Positions 1 through 8,801 of a DNA stretch of 64,000 bases are shown here, piece after piece. Where the stretch lies: NCBI GenBank assembly GCA_027364735.1, contig DAHXOT010000019.1, forward strand, positions 62,001 to 126,000. Reading direction: 5' to 3'. Each line of letters begins with the position of its first letter. The stretch's first letter is position 1. Made by a program: the position numbers and the translations under genes. The notes beneath the pieces were generated by a model. The model worked only from the letters and a program-made list of their open reading frames with translations, did not search any database and was not told the origin of the DNA. Source of the stretch: Hydrotalea sp. (GTDB lineage: Bacteria; Bacteroidota; Bacteroidia; Chitinophagales; Chitinophagaceae).

Positions 1-850
1 TCGATACTTCATCAACATTACTCATGTCGTTATCCTTGTTACGAAATTTTAGTGGAATAAATGTATTAAAGCCACCTGTTTCATCTTGCAATTGGCGTAG
101 CTGTTCCATGTGGTCAATACGATGTTCATATTTTTCAATATGTCCATACAGTATAGTGGCATTGCTATGCATGCCTAAACGATGTGCTGCTCTGTGAATT
201 TTTAACCATCCGGCTGCATCAACTTTATCGGCACAAATTTTATTTCTAATTTCAGGATGAAAGATTTCGGCACCACCACCGGGTAAAGAATCATGGCCGG
301 CTTTATGAAGTAGGCTCATGCCTTCTTCTATACTAACATTGGCCTTTTTAAAAATATAATCTAATTCAACGGGCGTAAAAGCTTTGATGTGTAAGTCCGG
401 ACGATGAGTTTTGATTGCTTTAAATAGTTCGATAAAGAATTGAAGATTCATTTTTGGGTGCACGCCACCAACAATATGTACTTCAGTAACGGGTTGGTTA
501 TCGTATTTTTTTACAATATTCAGCATGTCGTTAATGCTTAGTTCCCAACCTTCTTCTTTGTGTGCGTATAATCTGCTGTATGAGCAAAATTTGCAACTAA
601 ATACACATACATTAGTTGGTTCAATATGAAAATTTCTATTGAAATAGGTTTTATTACCGTGTTTTTGTTCGCGTACCCAGTTTGATAGTGCACCTAAAAA
701 TGCTAAAGAAGCCTTTTCGAAAAGAATTACACCGTCATCGAAACTAATTCGCTCGTTATTTAAAATTTTATTTCCTATTTTTTTAAGATCGAAATTGGTA
801 GTTAAACGTACAATTTCAGTTGGATTGGAATATTGTTGAACTATTAGCAT
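1..850 (-). CDS. mqnE: aminofutalosine synthase MqnE, partial at window edge
   Basis: This is a radical SAM enzyme of the futalosine route to menaquinone. The family joins 3-[(1-carboxyvinyl)oxy]benzoate to adenosine to make aminofutalosine. I translated it by hand from the ATG at 850; 283 codons are visible and the C-terminus lies off the left edge. The cluster CVFSCKFCSY follows an EPTNV segment and gives the CxxxCxxC 4Fe-4S site. Downstream are TEVHIVGGVHP, HIKAFTPVEL and LPGGGAEIF, which are typical of MqnE rather than of its relative MqnC. A UbiD-type decarboxylase at 16846 could serve the same pathway. A good -7/-33 promoter lies just upstream. MqnC is the main alternative, but the GGVHP and GGGAEIF motifs argue against it. 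Confidence 0.87.
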   Translation of the reverse strand, partial: MLIVQQYSNPTEIVRLTTNFDLKKIGNKILNNERISFDDGVILFEKASLAFLGALSNWVREQKHGNKTYFNRNFHIEPTNVCVFSCKFCSYSRLYAHKEEGWELSINDMLNIVKKYDNQPVTEVHIVGGVHPKMNLQFFIELFKAIKTHRPDLHIKAFTPVELDYIFKKANVSIEEGMSLLHKAGHDSLPGGGAEIFHPEIRNKICADKVDAAGWLKIHRAAHRLGMHSNATILYGHIEKYEHRIDHMEQLRQLQDETGGFNTFIPLKFRNKDNDMSNVDEVS

Positions 851-874
851 GAGTAGGTATCAATTTTATGGATG

Positions 875-903
875 CAAAATTAGAGAATAGATAATAGTAA
901 CAA
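875..903 (-). promoter_or_regulatory. promoter of mqnE (Bacteroidota type)
   Basis: Read leftward, TAATTTTG (875-882) matches the Bacteroidota -7 consensus TAnnTTTG. A TTG (complement of 901-903) sits 18 nt upstream as a -33 element. The mqnE start codon follows about 25 nt downstream. Confidence 0.5.
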
Positions 904-941
904 CGTTATTTGAAGAAGGTTTTGTTTATGATTTTTATCAG

Positions 942-2201
942 TTAAAGAGTATGAGCTAAATCGAAATCTTGTGGGTTATGTTTATGTTTAAATAAAATGG
1001 CAAATAATAGGGCAACCACTAAGGCATAAATAGAAAAGGTAGTCCAAATGCCTGTCCAATCTTTTTCTCCATTCGCTAAAAGAAAAAATTTATCAATAAT
1101 TAATCCACTAAAATAACTTCCGAAGAATGCACCAAACCCATTTGTCATCATCATAAACAATCCTTGTGCACTGGCTCTTATTTTACTGTCGCTTTGTGTT
1201 TCAACAAAAAGGGAACCCGAAATATTAAAAAAATCAAAAGCCATTCCATAAATAATGCAGCTTAAAATAATCATCCATAAACCTGTACCGGGATTGCTAT
1301 AAGCAAATAATCCAAAGCGTAAGACCCATGCAATCATGCTAAATAGCATTACCTTTTTTATACCAAACTTTTTTAGAAAGAAAGGGATGGTTAAAATAAA
1401 TAGTGTTTCGGAAATTTGTGATATTGACATTACAATTGCCGGATATTTTACGGCAATTAAGTTTTTATATGCGTCTATATTGCCAAAATCGTGTAAAAAG
1501 GTATCGCCATAGGCATTGGTTAGTTGTAGTGCAGCACCTAATAACATAGAGAAAATAAAAAAGATAGCCATTTTGCTATTCTTAAATAACGAAAATGCAT
1601 TTAGGCCTAATAAACTAATGAATGATTTATTGTTGGTATTTGTAAGTTGTGGAGGGCATTTAGGTAAAGTAAATGCATAAATACCTAATAATAAGGCTGC
1701 CGAAGCAGCTACATAAAATTGTAAAGCATTTGTTTCAAATTTTAATAAGCTAACTACCCACATTGCTACAATAAATCCTATAGTTCCCCAAACCCTAATT
1801 GGTGGATATACTTTTACTACATCTAAATTTTGAGCTTTAAGCGATGTGTAGCCAACTGTAATAGTTAAAGCAATAGTTGGCATATAAAAAATCATGTTTA
1901 ATAGAATTACCCAAAAAAAAGTAGATGGATTATTTATTTGCGGAATATAAACTAAAATTAGAGCACCAATAATGTGAAATATACCTAACAATTTTTCAGC
2001 ATTAATCCATCTATCGGCTATAATACCCGCAATTGCAGGCATAAATAAAGATGATATTCCCATTGTAGAAAAGATAGCGCCAAATTCGGCACCAGACCAA
2101 TGTTTATTTTGAAACCAATAGGCTCCAATAGTTATTAGCCAAGATCCCCAAATAAAAAATTCCAAAAAATTTAAAATCAGCAATCGTAACTTAATAGGCA
2201 T
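942..2201 (-). CDS. MFS nucleoside permease, NupG/XapB type
   Basis: This is a major facilitator superfamily transporter of the nucleoside:proton symporter type, located in the inner membrane. About 12 hydrophobic segments run along the protein. The N-terminal stretch, with FFIWGSWLITIGAYWF, is characteristic of NupG-like permeases, as is the GYTSL...YPPIRVWGTIGF region about a third of the way in. I chose the Met at 2201 (MPIKLRL, 419 aa) because the family normally begins there. An upstream in-frame Met at 2225 would add eight residues. It is divergent from the glycosyltransferase at 2306. The precise substrate cannot be read from the sequence. Confidence 0.82.
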   Translation of the reverse strand: MPIKLRLLILNFLEFFIWGSWLITIGAYWFQNKHWSGAEFGAIFSTMGISSLFMPAIAGIIADRWINAEKLLGIFHIIGALILVYIPQINNPSTFFWVILLNMIFYMPTIALTITVGYTSLKAQNLDVVKVYPPIRVWGTIGFIVAMWVVSLLKFETNALQFYVAASAALLLGIYAFTLPKCPPQLTNTNNKSFISLLGLNAFSLFKNSKMAIFFIFSMLLGAALQLTNAYGDTFLHDFGNIDAYKNLIAVKYPAIVMSISQISETLFILTIPFFLKKFGIKKVMLFSMIAWVLRFGLFAYSNPGTGLWMIILSCIIYGMAFDFFNISGSLFVETQSDSKIRASAQGLFMMMTNGFGAFFGSYFSGLIIDKFFLLANGEKDWTGIWTTFSIYALVVALLFAILFKHKHNPQDFDLAHTL

Positions 2202-2305
2202 ATCTATAAGTATTTGGTTTAGCAATGAAGATAAAGAATTTATATCCTGTTAAATATATTCTCTTGTATTTTTATGGTTCTTTTTATTTCATGTAATACA
2301 ATAAA

Positions 2306-3199
2306 ATGATAATTGATACTTTTATTCAAAAACAATCAAAGGTAATACCTCAAGAAGCCGTGTTTTCTATTCTTATTCCAACTTGGAATAATATAGCATA
2401 TCTTAAACTTTGTATTGAAAGTATTCGTAAAAATTCTTCTTACCGGCATCAAATTATTGTTCATATTAACGATGGGAGTGATGGAACTTTGCAATGGGTA
2501 CAACAACAAGAGGATATTGATTTTGTGCATAGTACAAATAACATAGGAATTTGTTATGCTTTAAATGGATGCCGAAGTTTAATTGCAACAGAGTATGTGT
2601 TGTATATGAATGATGATATGTATGTTTGCCCCGAGTGGGATACATATTTATTAGAAGAAATAAAAAATATTGGTCATCCTTATTTCTTTTTATCTGCTAC
2701 ACTGATAGAGCCTACTGATACCAGAAATAAATGTGTTATAGTAAACAATTTTGGAATTGATATTGCTTCTTTTAATGAAGTGGAATTGTTACAAACCTAT
2801 TCTAAACTGGTAAAAGCAGATTGGTATGGTGCAACTTGGCCACCCAATATTGTACACGTTTCTGTATGGGATTTGGTAGGAGGGTACAGCACTGAATATT
2901 CTCCCGGCTTTTATTCTGACCCGGATTTTTCTATGAAGCTTTGGCAGCTTGGTATTAGATATTTTAAAGGTATTGGTAAAAGTAAAGTATATCATTTCGG
3001 CTCAAAATCAACTAAGCGTATTCAACAGCCAAAAGGTTATTTTACTTTTATTAATAAATGGGGAATTACAAGTAACTCGTTTACAAAAAATTATTTAAAA
3101 CGAGGTGATGTATATATTAGTTTATTAACCAATCCGGCATTTTCATTTTCTTTTAAAATAAAAATGTGGTACAAAAAAATAATTGCATCATTTCAATAA
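2306..3199 (+). CDS. glycosyltransferase family 2
   Basis: A GT-A fold glycosyltransferase of 297 aa. The N-terminal segment FSILIPTWNN, with HINDGSDGT about 25-30 residues later, is the usual nucleotide-sugar binding start of family 2. MNDDMYV near residue 105 supplies the acidic DxD-like metal site, and SPGFYSDPDFSMKLW around residue 200 matches the acceptor and base region. It has no membrane segment and no sugar-gene neighbours, so donor and acceptor are unknown. A strong hairpin terminator follows the stop codon at once. Confidence 0.85.
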   Translation: MIIDTFIQKQSKVIPQEAVFSILIPTWNNIAYLKLCIESIRKNSSYRHQIIVHINDGSDGTLQWVQQQEDIDFVHSTNNIGICYALNGCRSLIATEYVLYMNDDMYVCPEWDTYLLEEIKNIGHPYFFLSATLIEPTDTRNKCVIVNNFGIDIASFNEVELLQTYSKLVKADWYGATWPPNIVHVSVWDLVGGYSTEYSPGFYSDPDFSMKLWQLGIRYFKGIGKSKVYHFGSKSTKRIQQPKGYFTFINKWGITSNSFTKNYLKRGDVYISLLTNPAFSFSFKIKMWYKKIIASFQ

Positions 3200-3200
3200 A

Positions 3201-3231
3201 AATAATTCCTACCCATTGAGTAGGAATTATT
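3201..3231. terminator. bidirectional terminator between GT2 and thioredoxin
   Basis: A perfect 12-bp stem (3201-3212 with 3220-3231) has a 7-nt loop. It lies between two convergent genes, right after the glycosyltransferase stop and right after the thioredoxin stop on the other strand. There is no long T run, but the A/T-rich stem ends serve both directions. Confidence 0.75.
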
Positions 3232-3240
3232 AATAAGACT

Positions 3241-3558
3241 TTATAAATGTGCCAGAATCTTTTTTTCAATTACGTTTTTTGGTACTGCTCCTACTTGTTT
3301 ATCAACTACTTTACCACCCTTAATAAACAAAATTGAAGGAATTGAAGTAATCCCATAATTCATACTAATATTAGGGTTATGGTCTACATTTAATTTTCCA
3401 ATGGTTACTTTGCCTGCAAATTGATTAGATAGTTCTTCCATTGCAGGAGCAATAGCACGGCAAGGGCCACACCATTCTGCCCAAAAATCAATTACGGTTA
3501 ATTTATCGTTTTCAATAACTGAACTTTGAAAATTAGCATCTGTAAATTCTGCTGTCAT
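3241..3558 (-). CDS. trxA: thioredoxin
   Basis: A cytoplasmic disulfide reductase of 105 aa, the usual size for thioredoxin 1. The redox site WCGPC is at residues 29-33, preceded by VIDFWAE. The cis-proline loop TSIPS is at about 71-75, and the conserved FIKGGKVVDKQVGA strand follows. An in-frame Met at 3663 would add 35 unrelated residues; the start at 3558 (MTAEFTDANF) fits the family. A possible leftward -7 element TATTTTTG lies at 3588-3595. It ends at the terminator shared with the convergent glycosyltransferase gene. Confidence 0.93.
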   Translation of the reverse strand: MTAEFTDANFQSSVIENDKLTVIDFWAEWCGPCRAIAPAMEELSNQFAGKVTIGKLNVDHNPNISMNYGITSIPSILFIKGGKVVDKQVGAVPKNVIEKKILAHL

Positions 3559-3587
3559 ATTATATATTTTATATTTTTTGTAGAAAT

Positions 3588-3595
3588 CAAAAATA
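3588..3595 (-). promoter_or_regulatory. possible -7 element for thioredoxin
   Basis: On the minus strand this reads TATTTTTG, a match to TAnnTTTG, about 30 nt upstream of the chosen thioredoxin start. I see no clear -33 element, so this is tentative. Confidence 0.35.
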
Positions 3596-3689
3596 AATCC
3601 AAAGGTTAATTTATGCAGATTTGACTTATCCACTTTTGTGATTAATGACGAATAAATGACCAAATGCTGACAGCTGGTCAGATGATTTT

Positions 3690-3754
3690 TTAAAAAACAA
3701 AAGCATCAAATCTGTTTTTGTTAAATTTTCACTTAACTATTCAGATCCGATGCT
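3690..3754 (-). terminator. hairpin terminator of the leftward unit at 3.7-4.3 kb
   Basis: Read leftward, the stem AGCATC...GATGCT (3749-3754 with 3702-3707) continues inward as ATCTG/CAGAT (3710-3714 with 3742-3746) across a 2x2 internal loop. A T-rich run, TTTGTTTTTT, follows it. This is the form of an intrinsic terminator. It implies that a minus-strand transcript ends here, after the broken gene. Confidence 0.6.
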
Positions 3755-4160
3755 CTTGGTTAAATAACCTTTCCCTTTTACAGAATTGGTACTATTTAAC
3801 TGCATCGTGTTTTTTAGGTGGTTTCTTTGCAGTTGCCACTTCTTACTAACCCGATGCTTTCAATTGAAGAGCGAACTTTTTTTGCAAAAACTTCGCATTT
3901 CAATTTCATCAAGAAGTTGTACTACAGCTTTAGCCGGTAATAACTTACTTGATGTTGGTTTAATAAAATATTCTTGTTACAGAATATTTTGGGTTAAACC
4001 AGATTTTTCGAAATACTCACTTCATTAATTGTAATTAAATCCATTTTCTTTTCGAAAAATCGGAAACTTTCTCATTTAACTTCGAGTTACCGATAATTAA
4101 ATGGTGGGTTTCCATATCGTAAGTTTCAATTTTTCTTTCGATTAATTTACTTTTTACGAT
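3702..4160. repeat. chain of consecutive inverted repeats
   Basis: At least eight stem-loops stand one after another in about 460 bp. Stems are 3702-3714/3742-3754; 3759-3769/3788-3800; 3802-3807/3852-3857; 3871-3875/3892-3896 plus an inner T5/A5; 3907-3918/3942-3953; 3957-3963 and 3965-3974 with 3981-3990 and 3994-4000; 4002-4013/4050-4061 (12 bp, perfect); and 4062-4067/4108-4113 with 4073-4079/4097-4103. A ninth pairs 4116-4122 with 4154-4160. This density is well above what I see elsewhere in the window. It could be RNA secondary structure or DNA-level quasi-palindromes in a decaying gene. Confidence 0.7.
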
Positions 4161-4273
4161 AACATTTTACTTTGATGGAATCCTTATTGAAGGGATAGTA
4201 TCGTTTCATTTGCTGCATAAAGATAGTTTTCAATTACTTCTATTTCCAAATTTTTAAGCTCATTGTTACGCAC
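3792..4273 (-). pseudogene. frameshifted remnant of an unrecognised gene, or structured RNA
   Basis: I do not recognise this gene. Read leftward, protein-like stretches appear in different frames. A GTG-started run (4273) includes NELKNLEIEVIENYLYAANE. Next come KLIERKIETYDMETHHLIIG, then MDLITINEVSISKNLV (ATG at 4044), then KPTSSKLLPAKAVVQLLDE. A lysine-rich end, VATAKKPPKKHDAVK, closes at a TAG (3792-3794). Together they would make about 160 codons of a basic protein. Each frame break falls in or beside one of the inverted repeats listed for 3702-4160. A terminator-like hairpin follows on the same strand. The alternative is a non-coding structured RNA whose AT-rich sequence only looks coding. 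I found no hallmark of tmRNA, RNase P RNA or SRP RNA. Confidence 0.45.
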
Positions 4274-4361
4274 TTATTTTTAACTGTAAAAGCAGGCTAA
4301 TGCACAGGTTTATTAACAACTGCTTAATGTAGATTGCCTGTATTTTTATGGTTAATTACAC

Positions 4362-4392
4362 TTTGTATAAGCACCGGCAACCCTTACCTTTG
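4362..4392 (+). promoter_or_regulatory. promoter of prfC
   Basis: TTTG (4362-4365), a 19-nt spacer and TACCTTTG (4385-4392) match the full Bacteroidota consensus TTTG-N19-TAnnTTTG. Transcription would start near 4398, giving a leader of about 85 nt before prfC. Confidence 0.7.
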
Positions 4393-4482
4393 CGACTATT
4401 TTTTAAAAACTTGAATTTTTTAAATAAAAGAAGAGAAGTGAAAAGTTAATGCCTTCATCATTCCATTTTCTATACTAATACA

Positions 4483-6069
4483 ATGAAATACGAAAAAGAA
4501 ATAGTACGCCGCCGAACATTTGCAATTATATCTCACCCCGATGCCGGTAAAACCACATTAACCGAAAAATTATTGTTATTTGGTGGAGCTATTCAAACAG
4601 CAGGAGCAGTAAAAAGTAATAAAATTAAAAAGCATGCAACCAGCGACTTTATGGAAATAGAAAGGCAACGTGGTATTTCGGTTGCTACCAGTGTAATGAC
4701 TTTTGAATATAAAGATTGCTTAATAAACTTATTAGATACTCCGGGCCACAAAGACTTTGCAGAAGATACTTACCGAACTCTAACGGCAGTAGATAGTGTT
4801 ATTTTGGTAATTGATAGCGTGAATGGTGTAGAAGCTCAAACCAGAAGATTAATGGAAGTGTGCCGAATGAGAGATACACCTGTAATTGTATTTATTAATA
4901 AAATGGATAGAGATGGGAAAAACAGATTTGATTTATTGGAAGAAATTGAAAAAGAACTGAAAATTTCTTTACATCCTATGACATGGCCTATTAATAGTGG
5001 AAAAGATTTTAAAGGAGTATATGATTTAAGCGAAAAAAGTTTGTTACTCTTTACAGCCAATACAAAAGCCGATGATGAAGATGCTATTGTAATTGAAAAT
5101 TTACAGGATACAATATTAGACACGAAAATTGGAGAAGCCGATGCTAAACATTTACGCGATGATGTTGAATTAATAGAAGGTGTACATGGCGAACTAAGTG
5201 TGGATGATTATTTAGGCGGAAAAATTGCTCCAGTGTTTTTTGGAAGTGCAGTAAATAATTTTGGTGTACGCGAAATGTTGAACACATTTATCAAAATTGC
5301 TCCAATACCAAGAAGCAGAGAAACATCTTTGCGTGAGGTGGAAGTTGGTGAAGATAAATTCAGCGGATTTATTTTTAAAATACATGCCAATTTAGATCCT
5401 AAGCATAGAGATAGAATTGGTTTTATGCGTGTTTGCAGTGGCAAATTCGAACGCAATAAATATTACCATCATGTTCGGTTAGATAAAGATATTCGTTTCA
5501 GCAACCCTTACTCATTTTTAGCCAGAAGTAAAGATGTAATTGAAGATGCTTACCCGGGCGATGTGGTAGGGTTATTTGATACCGGTAATTTTAAAATAGG
5601 AGATACATTAACCGAAGGAGAGAATTTTTATTTTACAGGGATACCTACTTTTTCGCCGGAAATATTTAAAGAATTGGTAAATAAAGATCCGATGAAAACT
5701 AAGCAATTAGAAAAAGGAATTCAGCAGTTAACCGATGAAGGTGTGGCACAATTATTTACTCAATTTGGTGGTACTAAAAAAATTATTGGTTGTGTAGGAG
5801 AATTGCAGTTTGAAGTAATTCAATACAGGTTATTACAAGAATATGGGGCAGCTTGCGAATTTAGGGCTTTGCCTTTTTATAAAGCTTGTTGGTTAACTTC
5901 AAAAAATCAGAAAAAGTTAGATGATTTTCTTCGATATAAACAAACCAATACTGCCGAAGATAAAGATGAACATCCGGTTTATTTAGCACAAAGTGAATGG
6001 TTTTTGAATACAGAAATTAACAATAACTCAGATATACAATTTCATTTCAGTAGCGAAATTCATAAATAG
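4483..6069 (+). CDS. prfC: peptide chain release factor 3
   Basis: RF3 is the translational GTPase that removes RF1/RF2 from the ribosome after peptide release and takes part in post-translocation quality control. The 528-aa length is standard. The P-loop is in SHPDAGKTT (residues 17-25). Switch II is DTPGHKDF (86-93), with the catalytic histidine at 90, and NKMD is at 140-143. [10 protein letters not shown] marks switch I, and the TDEGVAQLF region in the C-terminal half is RF3-specific. The sequence [22 protein letters not shown] gives the natural start. A textbook promoter lies about 90 nt upstream. It converges on the acyltransferase gene that follows. Confidence 0.96.
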   Translation: MKYEKEIVRRRTFAIISHPDAGKTTLTEKLLLFGGAIQTAGAVKSNKIKKHATSDFMEIERQRGISVATSVMTFEYKDCLINLLDTPGHKDFAEDTYRTLTAVDSVILVIDSVNGVEAQTRRLMEVCRMRDTPVIVFINKMDRDGKNRFDLLEEIEKELKISLHPMTWPINSGKDFKGVYDLSEKSLLLFTANTKADDEDAIVIENLQDTILDTKIGEADAKHLRDDVELIEGVHGELSVDDYLGGKIAPVFFGSAVNNFGVREMLNTFIKIAPIPRSRETSLREVEVGEDKFSGFIFKIHANLDPKHRDRIGFMRVCSGKFERNKYYHHVRLDKDIRFSNPYSFLARSKDVIEDAYPGDVVGLFDTGNFKIGDTLTEGENFYFTGIPTFSPEIFKELVNKDPMKTKQLEKGIQQLTDEGVAQLFTQFGGTKKIIGCVGELQFEVIQYRLLQEYGAACEFRALPFYKACWLTSKNQKKLDDFLRYKQTNTAEDKDEHPVYLAQSEWFLNTEINNNSDIQFHFSSEIHK

Positions 6070-6112
6070 CAGTGATACATCTGCCGTTAAATAAAAAGCT
6101 GATGCCTATTAC

Positions 6113-7261
6113 TTAAATTGAGTTTGTTGTTTTGTAAATAAAACGATTACCTAACCATTTTCTTAAAGGCATATCATAGAACTTTAAACAAACATACGCC
6201 AGCAAAATACTAGAAAAAAGAACAAGTATGCCCATGGGCCATGCTTGTTGTAACGGCACTTTATTATCGCTTACCCATGCGGTATACATGTATATAATTG
6301 GATAATGGGTAATATATATTGGATAAGAAATATCGCCCAGAAATTTACAAAGCTTTGATGTGTATTTGCCTTTTATTTCACCATTGGCACCAATAAATAC
6401 TATTAACGGAAATACCAATATTACACATAAAGAATCGTAAAGTCCGTTCATCCATAAATGATTAGTTCCTCCAATTCTTGGGATAGAAAGAAATATAATA
6501 ACCAGCATACTGCTTAATAAAAATGAATATTTAATAGGTGTAAGCCGATTAATACGAGAAAGTAAAAGTCCGGCAAAAAATGGATACATTAAACGAGAAA
6601 TACCAATACGAAGCTGTTCCGGTTCAACCGACCATCCACCAATAATATCTCCATTAGTACTTGTTACTGCAAGATGAATAAGTGCAATGCCCGATAGAAT
6701 AACCAATATTGATAATGCTGTATTCGAAAATTTTCGAACAAAAACTGCATAAAGTATATTGGCAATGTATTCAAAAAAAAGAGACCATCCGGGGCCGTTA
6801 AGGGGATGCATTTCGTGCCATCCTCTAATATCCATTGATAATGGCACAGGAATTAATGTAAAACCAATTAACATAACAAGTAACATTTTCCATACAGGTG
6901 TTTGGCCGATGGTTGGCCAATAATTACATGCCTGAAAATAGAAACCTATTGCTCCTACAATCATACCCATTATTACCATTGGATGTAATCGAATAAGGCG
7001 GCGTTTGAAAAATCCGGCTAATGTCATTTTTCCCCAACGATCATCGTAGGCATAGCCAATCACAAAACCCGAAAGAACATAAAAAAAATCTACTGCTAAG
7101 TAACCGTGATTGATTATTTGATCTTGATGACTTGTAGAATGCGTTTCAAATACATGAAAAGCAACTACTATAATAGCAGCAACACCACGTAATCCATCAA
7201 GTATTTTATAATGATTTTTAGAATCGGGGAAAGCCGAAAGTTGCGTATTTAAAGTATTCAT
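6113..7261 (-). CDS. acyltransferase family 3 membrane protein (OatA/NodX-like)
   Basis: An integral membrane O-acyltransferase that transfers acyl groups, usually acetyl, to surface sugars or lipids. Features are LDGLRGVAAIIVVAFHVFE near residues 21-39 with the conserved Arg and His, YVLSGFVIGYAYDDR, and FKRRLIRLHP, the R/KxxRxxP-like motif at the second loop. About ten hydrophobic helices follow. The Met at 7261 (MNTLNTQ, 382 aa) is preferred over the one at 7318, which adds an unlikely 19-residue leader. No glycan genes are adjacent, so the acceptor is unknown. Confidence 0.85.
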   Translation of the reverse strand: MNTLNTQLSAFPDSKNHYKILDGLRGVAAIIVVAFHVFETHSTSHQDQIINHGYLAVDFFYVLSGFVIGYAYDDRWGKMTLAGFFKRRLIRLHPMVIMGMIVGAIGFYFQACNYWPTIGQTPVWKMLLVMLIGFTLIPVPLSMDIRGWHEMHPLNGPGWSLFFEYIANILYAVFVRKFSNTALSILVILSGIALIHLAVTSTNGDIIGGWSVEPEQLRIGISRLMYPFFAGLLLSRINRLTPIKYSFLLSSMLVIIFLSIPRIGGTNHLWMNGLYDSLCVILVFPLIVFIGANGEIKGKYTSKLCKFLGDISYPIYITHYPIIYMYTAWVSDNKVPLQQAWPMGILVLFSSILLAYVCLKFYDMPLRKWLGNRFIYKTTNSI

Positions 7262-7428
7262 GTTAATTGTGTAATAGGTAGATTTGGAAATTAAGTAACA
7301 GAAAATAAAACTCTGCATTATTTCTAACTCCCGAATTGATATTTGTCAAAATATACTATTATAAATTCTGCAATAATTAGTAAATGACTTACAAGTTACA
7401 CTAATGATAAATATCGTTTCTGTTATAT

Positions 7429-7436
7429 TATCTTTG
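7429..7436 (+). promoter_or_regulatory. -7 promoter element of rimO
   Basis: TATCTTTG fits TAnnTTTG exactly and is followed by GC. The rimO ATG is at 7445, only 8 nt downstream, so the mRNA would have a leader of a few bases at most. No clear TTTG stands 19 nt upstream. Confidence 0.55.
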
Positions 7437-7444
7437 CCGCTTCT

Positions 7445-8752
7445 ATGAAAGCAAAATCAATAAAGAAAGATAAAGTAAATATTATTACACTTGGTTGTAG
7501 TAAAAATTTAGTGGATAGTGAAGTATTAAGTGGCCAATTAGCAGCAAATGAAATTGATGTGGTGCACGAAAATAAAAAATTAGATCACAATATAGTAGTA
7601 GTAAATACTTGTGGTTTTATTGATAAAGCCAAAGAAGAAAGTATCAATACAATACTTGATCAGCTGGAATTGAAACGAAGAGGAAAATTAGATAAAGTAT
7701 ATGTTACCGGTTGTTTAAGTGAACGTTACCGAAACGATTTGGAAAAAGAAATTCCTGAAGTAGATGCTTGGTTTGGTACTTTAGAATTGCCATTAATGTT
7801 ACAAAAATTTAATGCAGATTATAAAAGCGAATTATTAGGAGAAAGATTATTAAGTACACCCCAACATTATGCATATTTAAAAATTAGTGAGGGTTGCAAC
7901 AGAACTTGTAGTTTTTGTGCAATACCATTAATGCGTGGCAAACATATCAGCAAGTCTATTGAAACATTGGTTAAAGAAGCCGAAAATCTTGTACAAAAAG
8001 GCGTTAAAGAAATTATGTTAATTGCCCAAGAACTTACTTATTACGGATTAGATATTTATAAAAAAAGAGCTTTGCCCGACCTGTTAAATGCATTGGCCGA
8101 TGTAAAGGGATTAGAGTGGATACGCTTGCATTATGCATATCCTTCAAAATTTCCAATGGAAGTGTTAGATGTAATACGTGAAAGAGATAACATTTGCAAA
8201 TATTTAGACATGCCATTGCAGCATGCCAGTAATAATATGTTGAACGCAATGAAACGTAATATTACGCAAGAAGAAATGACAGAATTGATTGATGAAATAC
8301 GCACACGTGTGCCCGGAATTTGTATAAGAACTACTTTAATTGTAGGATTTCCCGGAGAAACTGAAGCAGATGTTGATGAGTTAAAAGCTTTTTTGCAAAA
8401 ACATCGTTTCGATAGAGTGGGTATATTTCAATACAGCCATGAAGAAAATACGGCTGCTTACAGTTTGGAGGATGCCATTTCTTCGGAAGAAAAAGAAAGA
8501 AGGGCTCAAGAAATAATGGAAATTCAACAAGAAATTAGTTTAGAAAAAAATCAGGAGAAAGTAGGTAAAATTTTAAAAGTAATTATTGATAAAAAAGAAG
8601 CCGGGCGTTACTTAGGCAGAACGGAGTTTGATAGTGTTGAAGTAGATAATGAAGTAATTATTCACTCTACAAAAAAATTAACTATTGGCGATTTTGTACA
8701 TGTGCAAATTTCCAAAGCGTATGATTACGATATAGAAGCTGTGGTTGTTTGA
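7445..8752 (+). CDS. rimO: ribosomal protein S12 methylthiotransferase RimO
   Basis: A radical SAM enzyme that adds a methylthio group to the conserved aspartate of ribosomal protein S12. The N-terminal UPF0004 domain carries the auxiliary cluster cysteines in LGCSKNLVDS (Cys18), VVNTCGF and VTGCLSERY. The radical SAM CxxxCxxC is at Cys151, Cys155 and Cys158, in GCNRTCSFCAIP. A C-terminal TRAM domain runs from about residue 370 (VGKILKVIIDKKEAG). The SKNLVDS and IPLMRGKHISK segments favour RimO over MiaB. Length 435 aa is normal. It probably has a near-leaderless transcript. Confidence 0.95.
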   Translation: MKAKSIKKDKVNIITLGCSKNLVDSEVLSGQLAANEIDVVHENKKLDHNIVVVNTCGFIDKAKEESINTILDQLELKRRGKLDKVYVTGCLSERYRNDLEKEIPEVDAWFGTLELPLMLQKFNADYKSELLGERLLSTPQHYAYLKISEGCNRTCSFCAIPLMRGKHISKSIETLVKEAENLVQKGVKEIMLIAQELTYYGLDIYKKRALPDLLNALADVKGLEWIRLHYAYPSKFPMEVLDVIRERDNICKYLDMPLQHASNNMLNAMKRNITQEEMTELIDEIRTRVPGICIRTTLIVGFPGETEADVDELKAFLQKHRFDRVGIFQYSHEENTAAYSLEDAISSEEKERRAQEIMEIQQEISLEKNQEKVGKILKVIIDKKEAGRYLGRTEFDSVEVDNEVIIHSTKKLTIGDFVHVQISKAYDYDIEAVVV

Positions 8753-8801
8753 TGATTGTTTATATTGTATTATTGAGTTATGGGTAATTAAAATAAGTTT
8801 T

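Noticed and set aside
3786-4028. An 80-codon rightward open frame in the hairpin region
   Set aside because: Its product is rich in Cys, Phe and Ser with no pattern of a real protein, and the opposite strand carries the better coding segments and the terminator.
3700-4280. Possible tmRNA, RNase P RNA or SRP RNA in the hairpin region
   Set aside because: No tRNA-like end with a T loop and CCA, no GAGGAAAG-type RNase P core and no SRP tetraloop motif were found on either strand.
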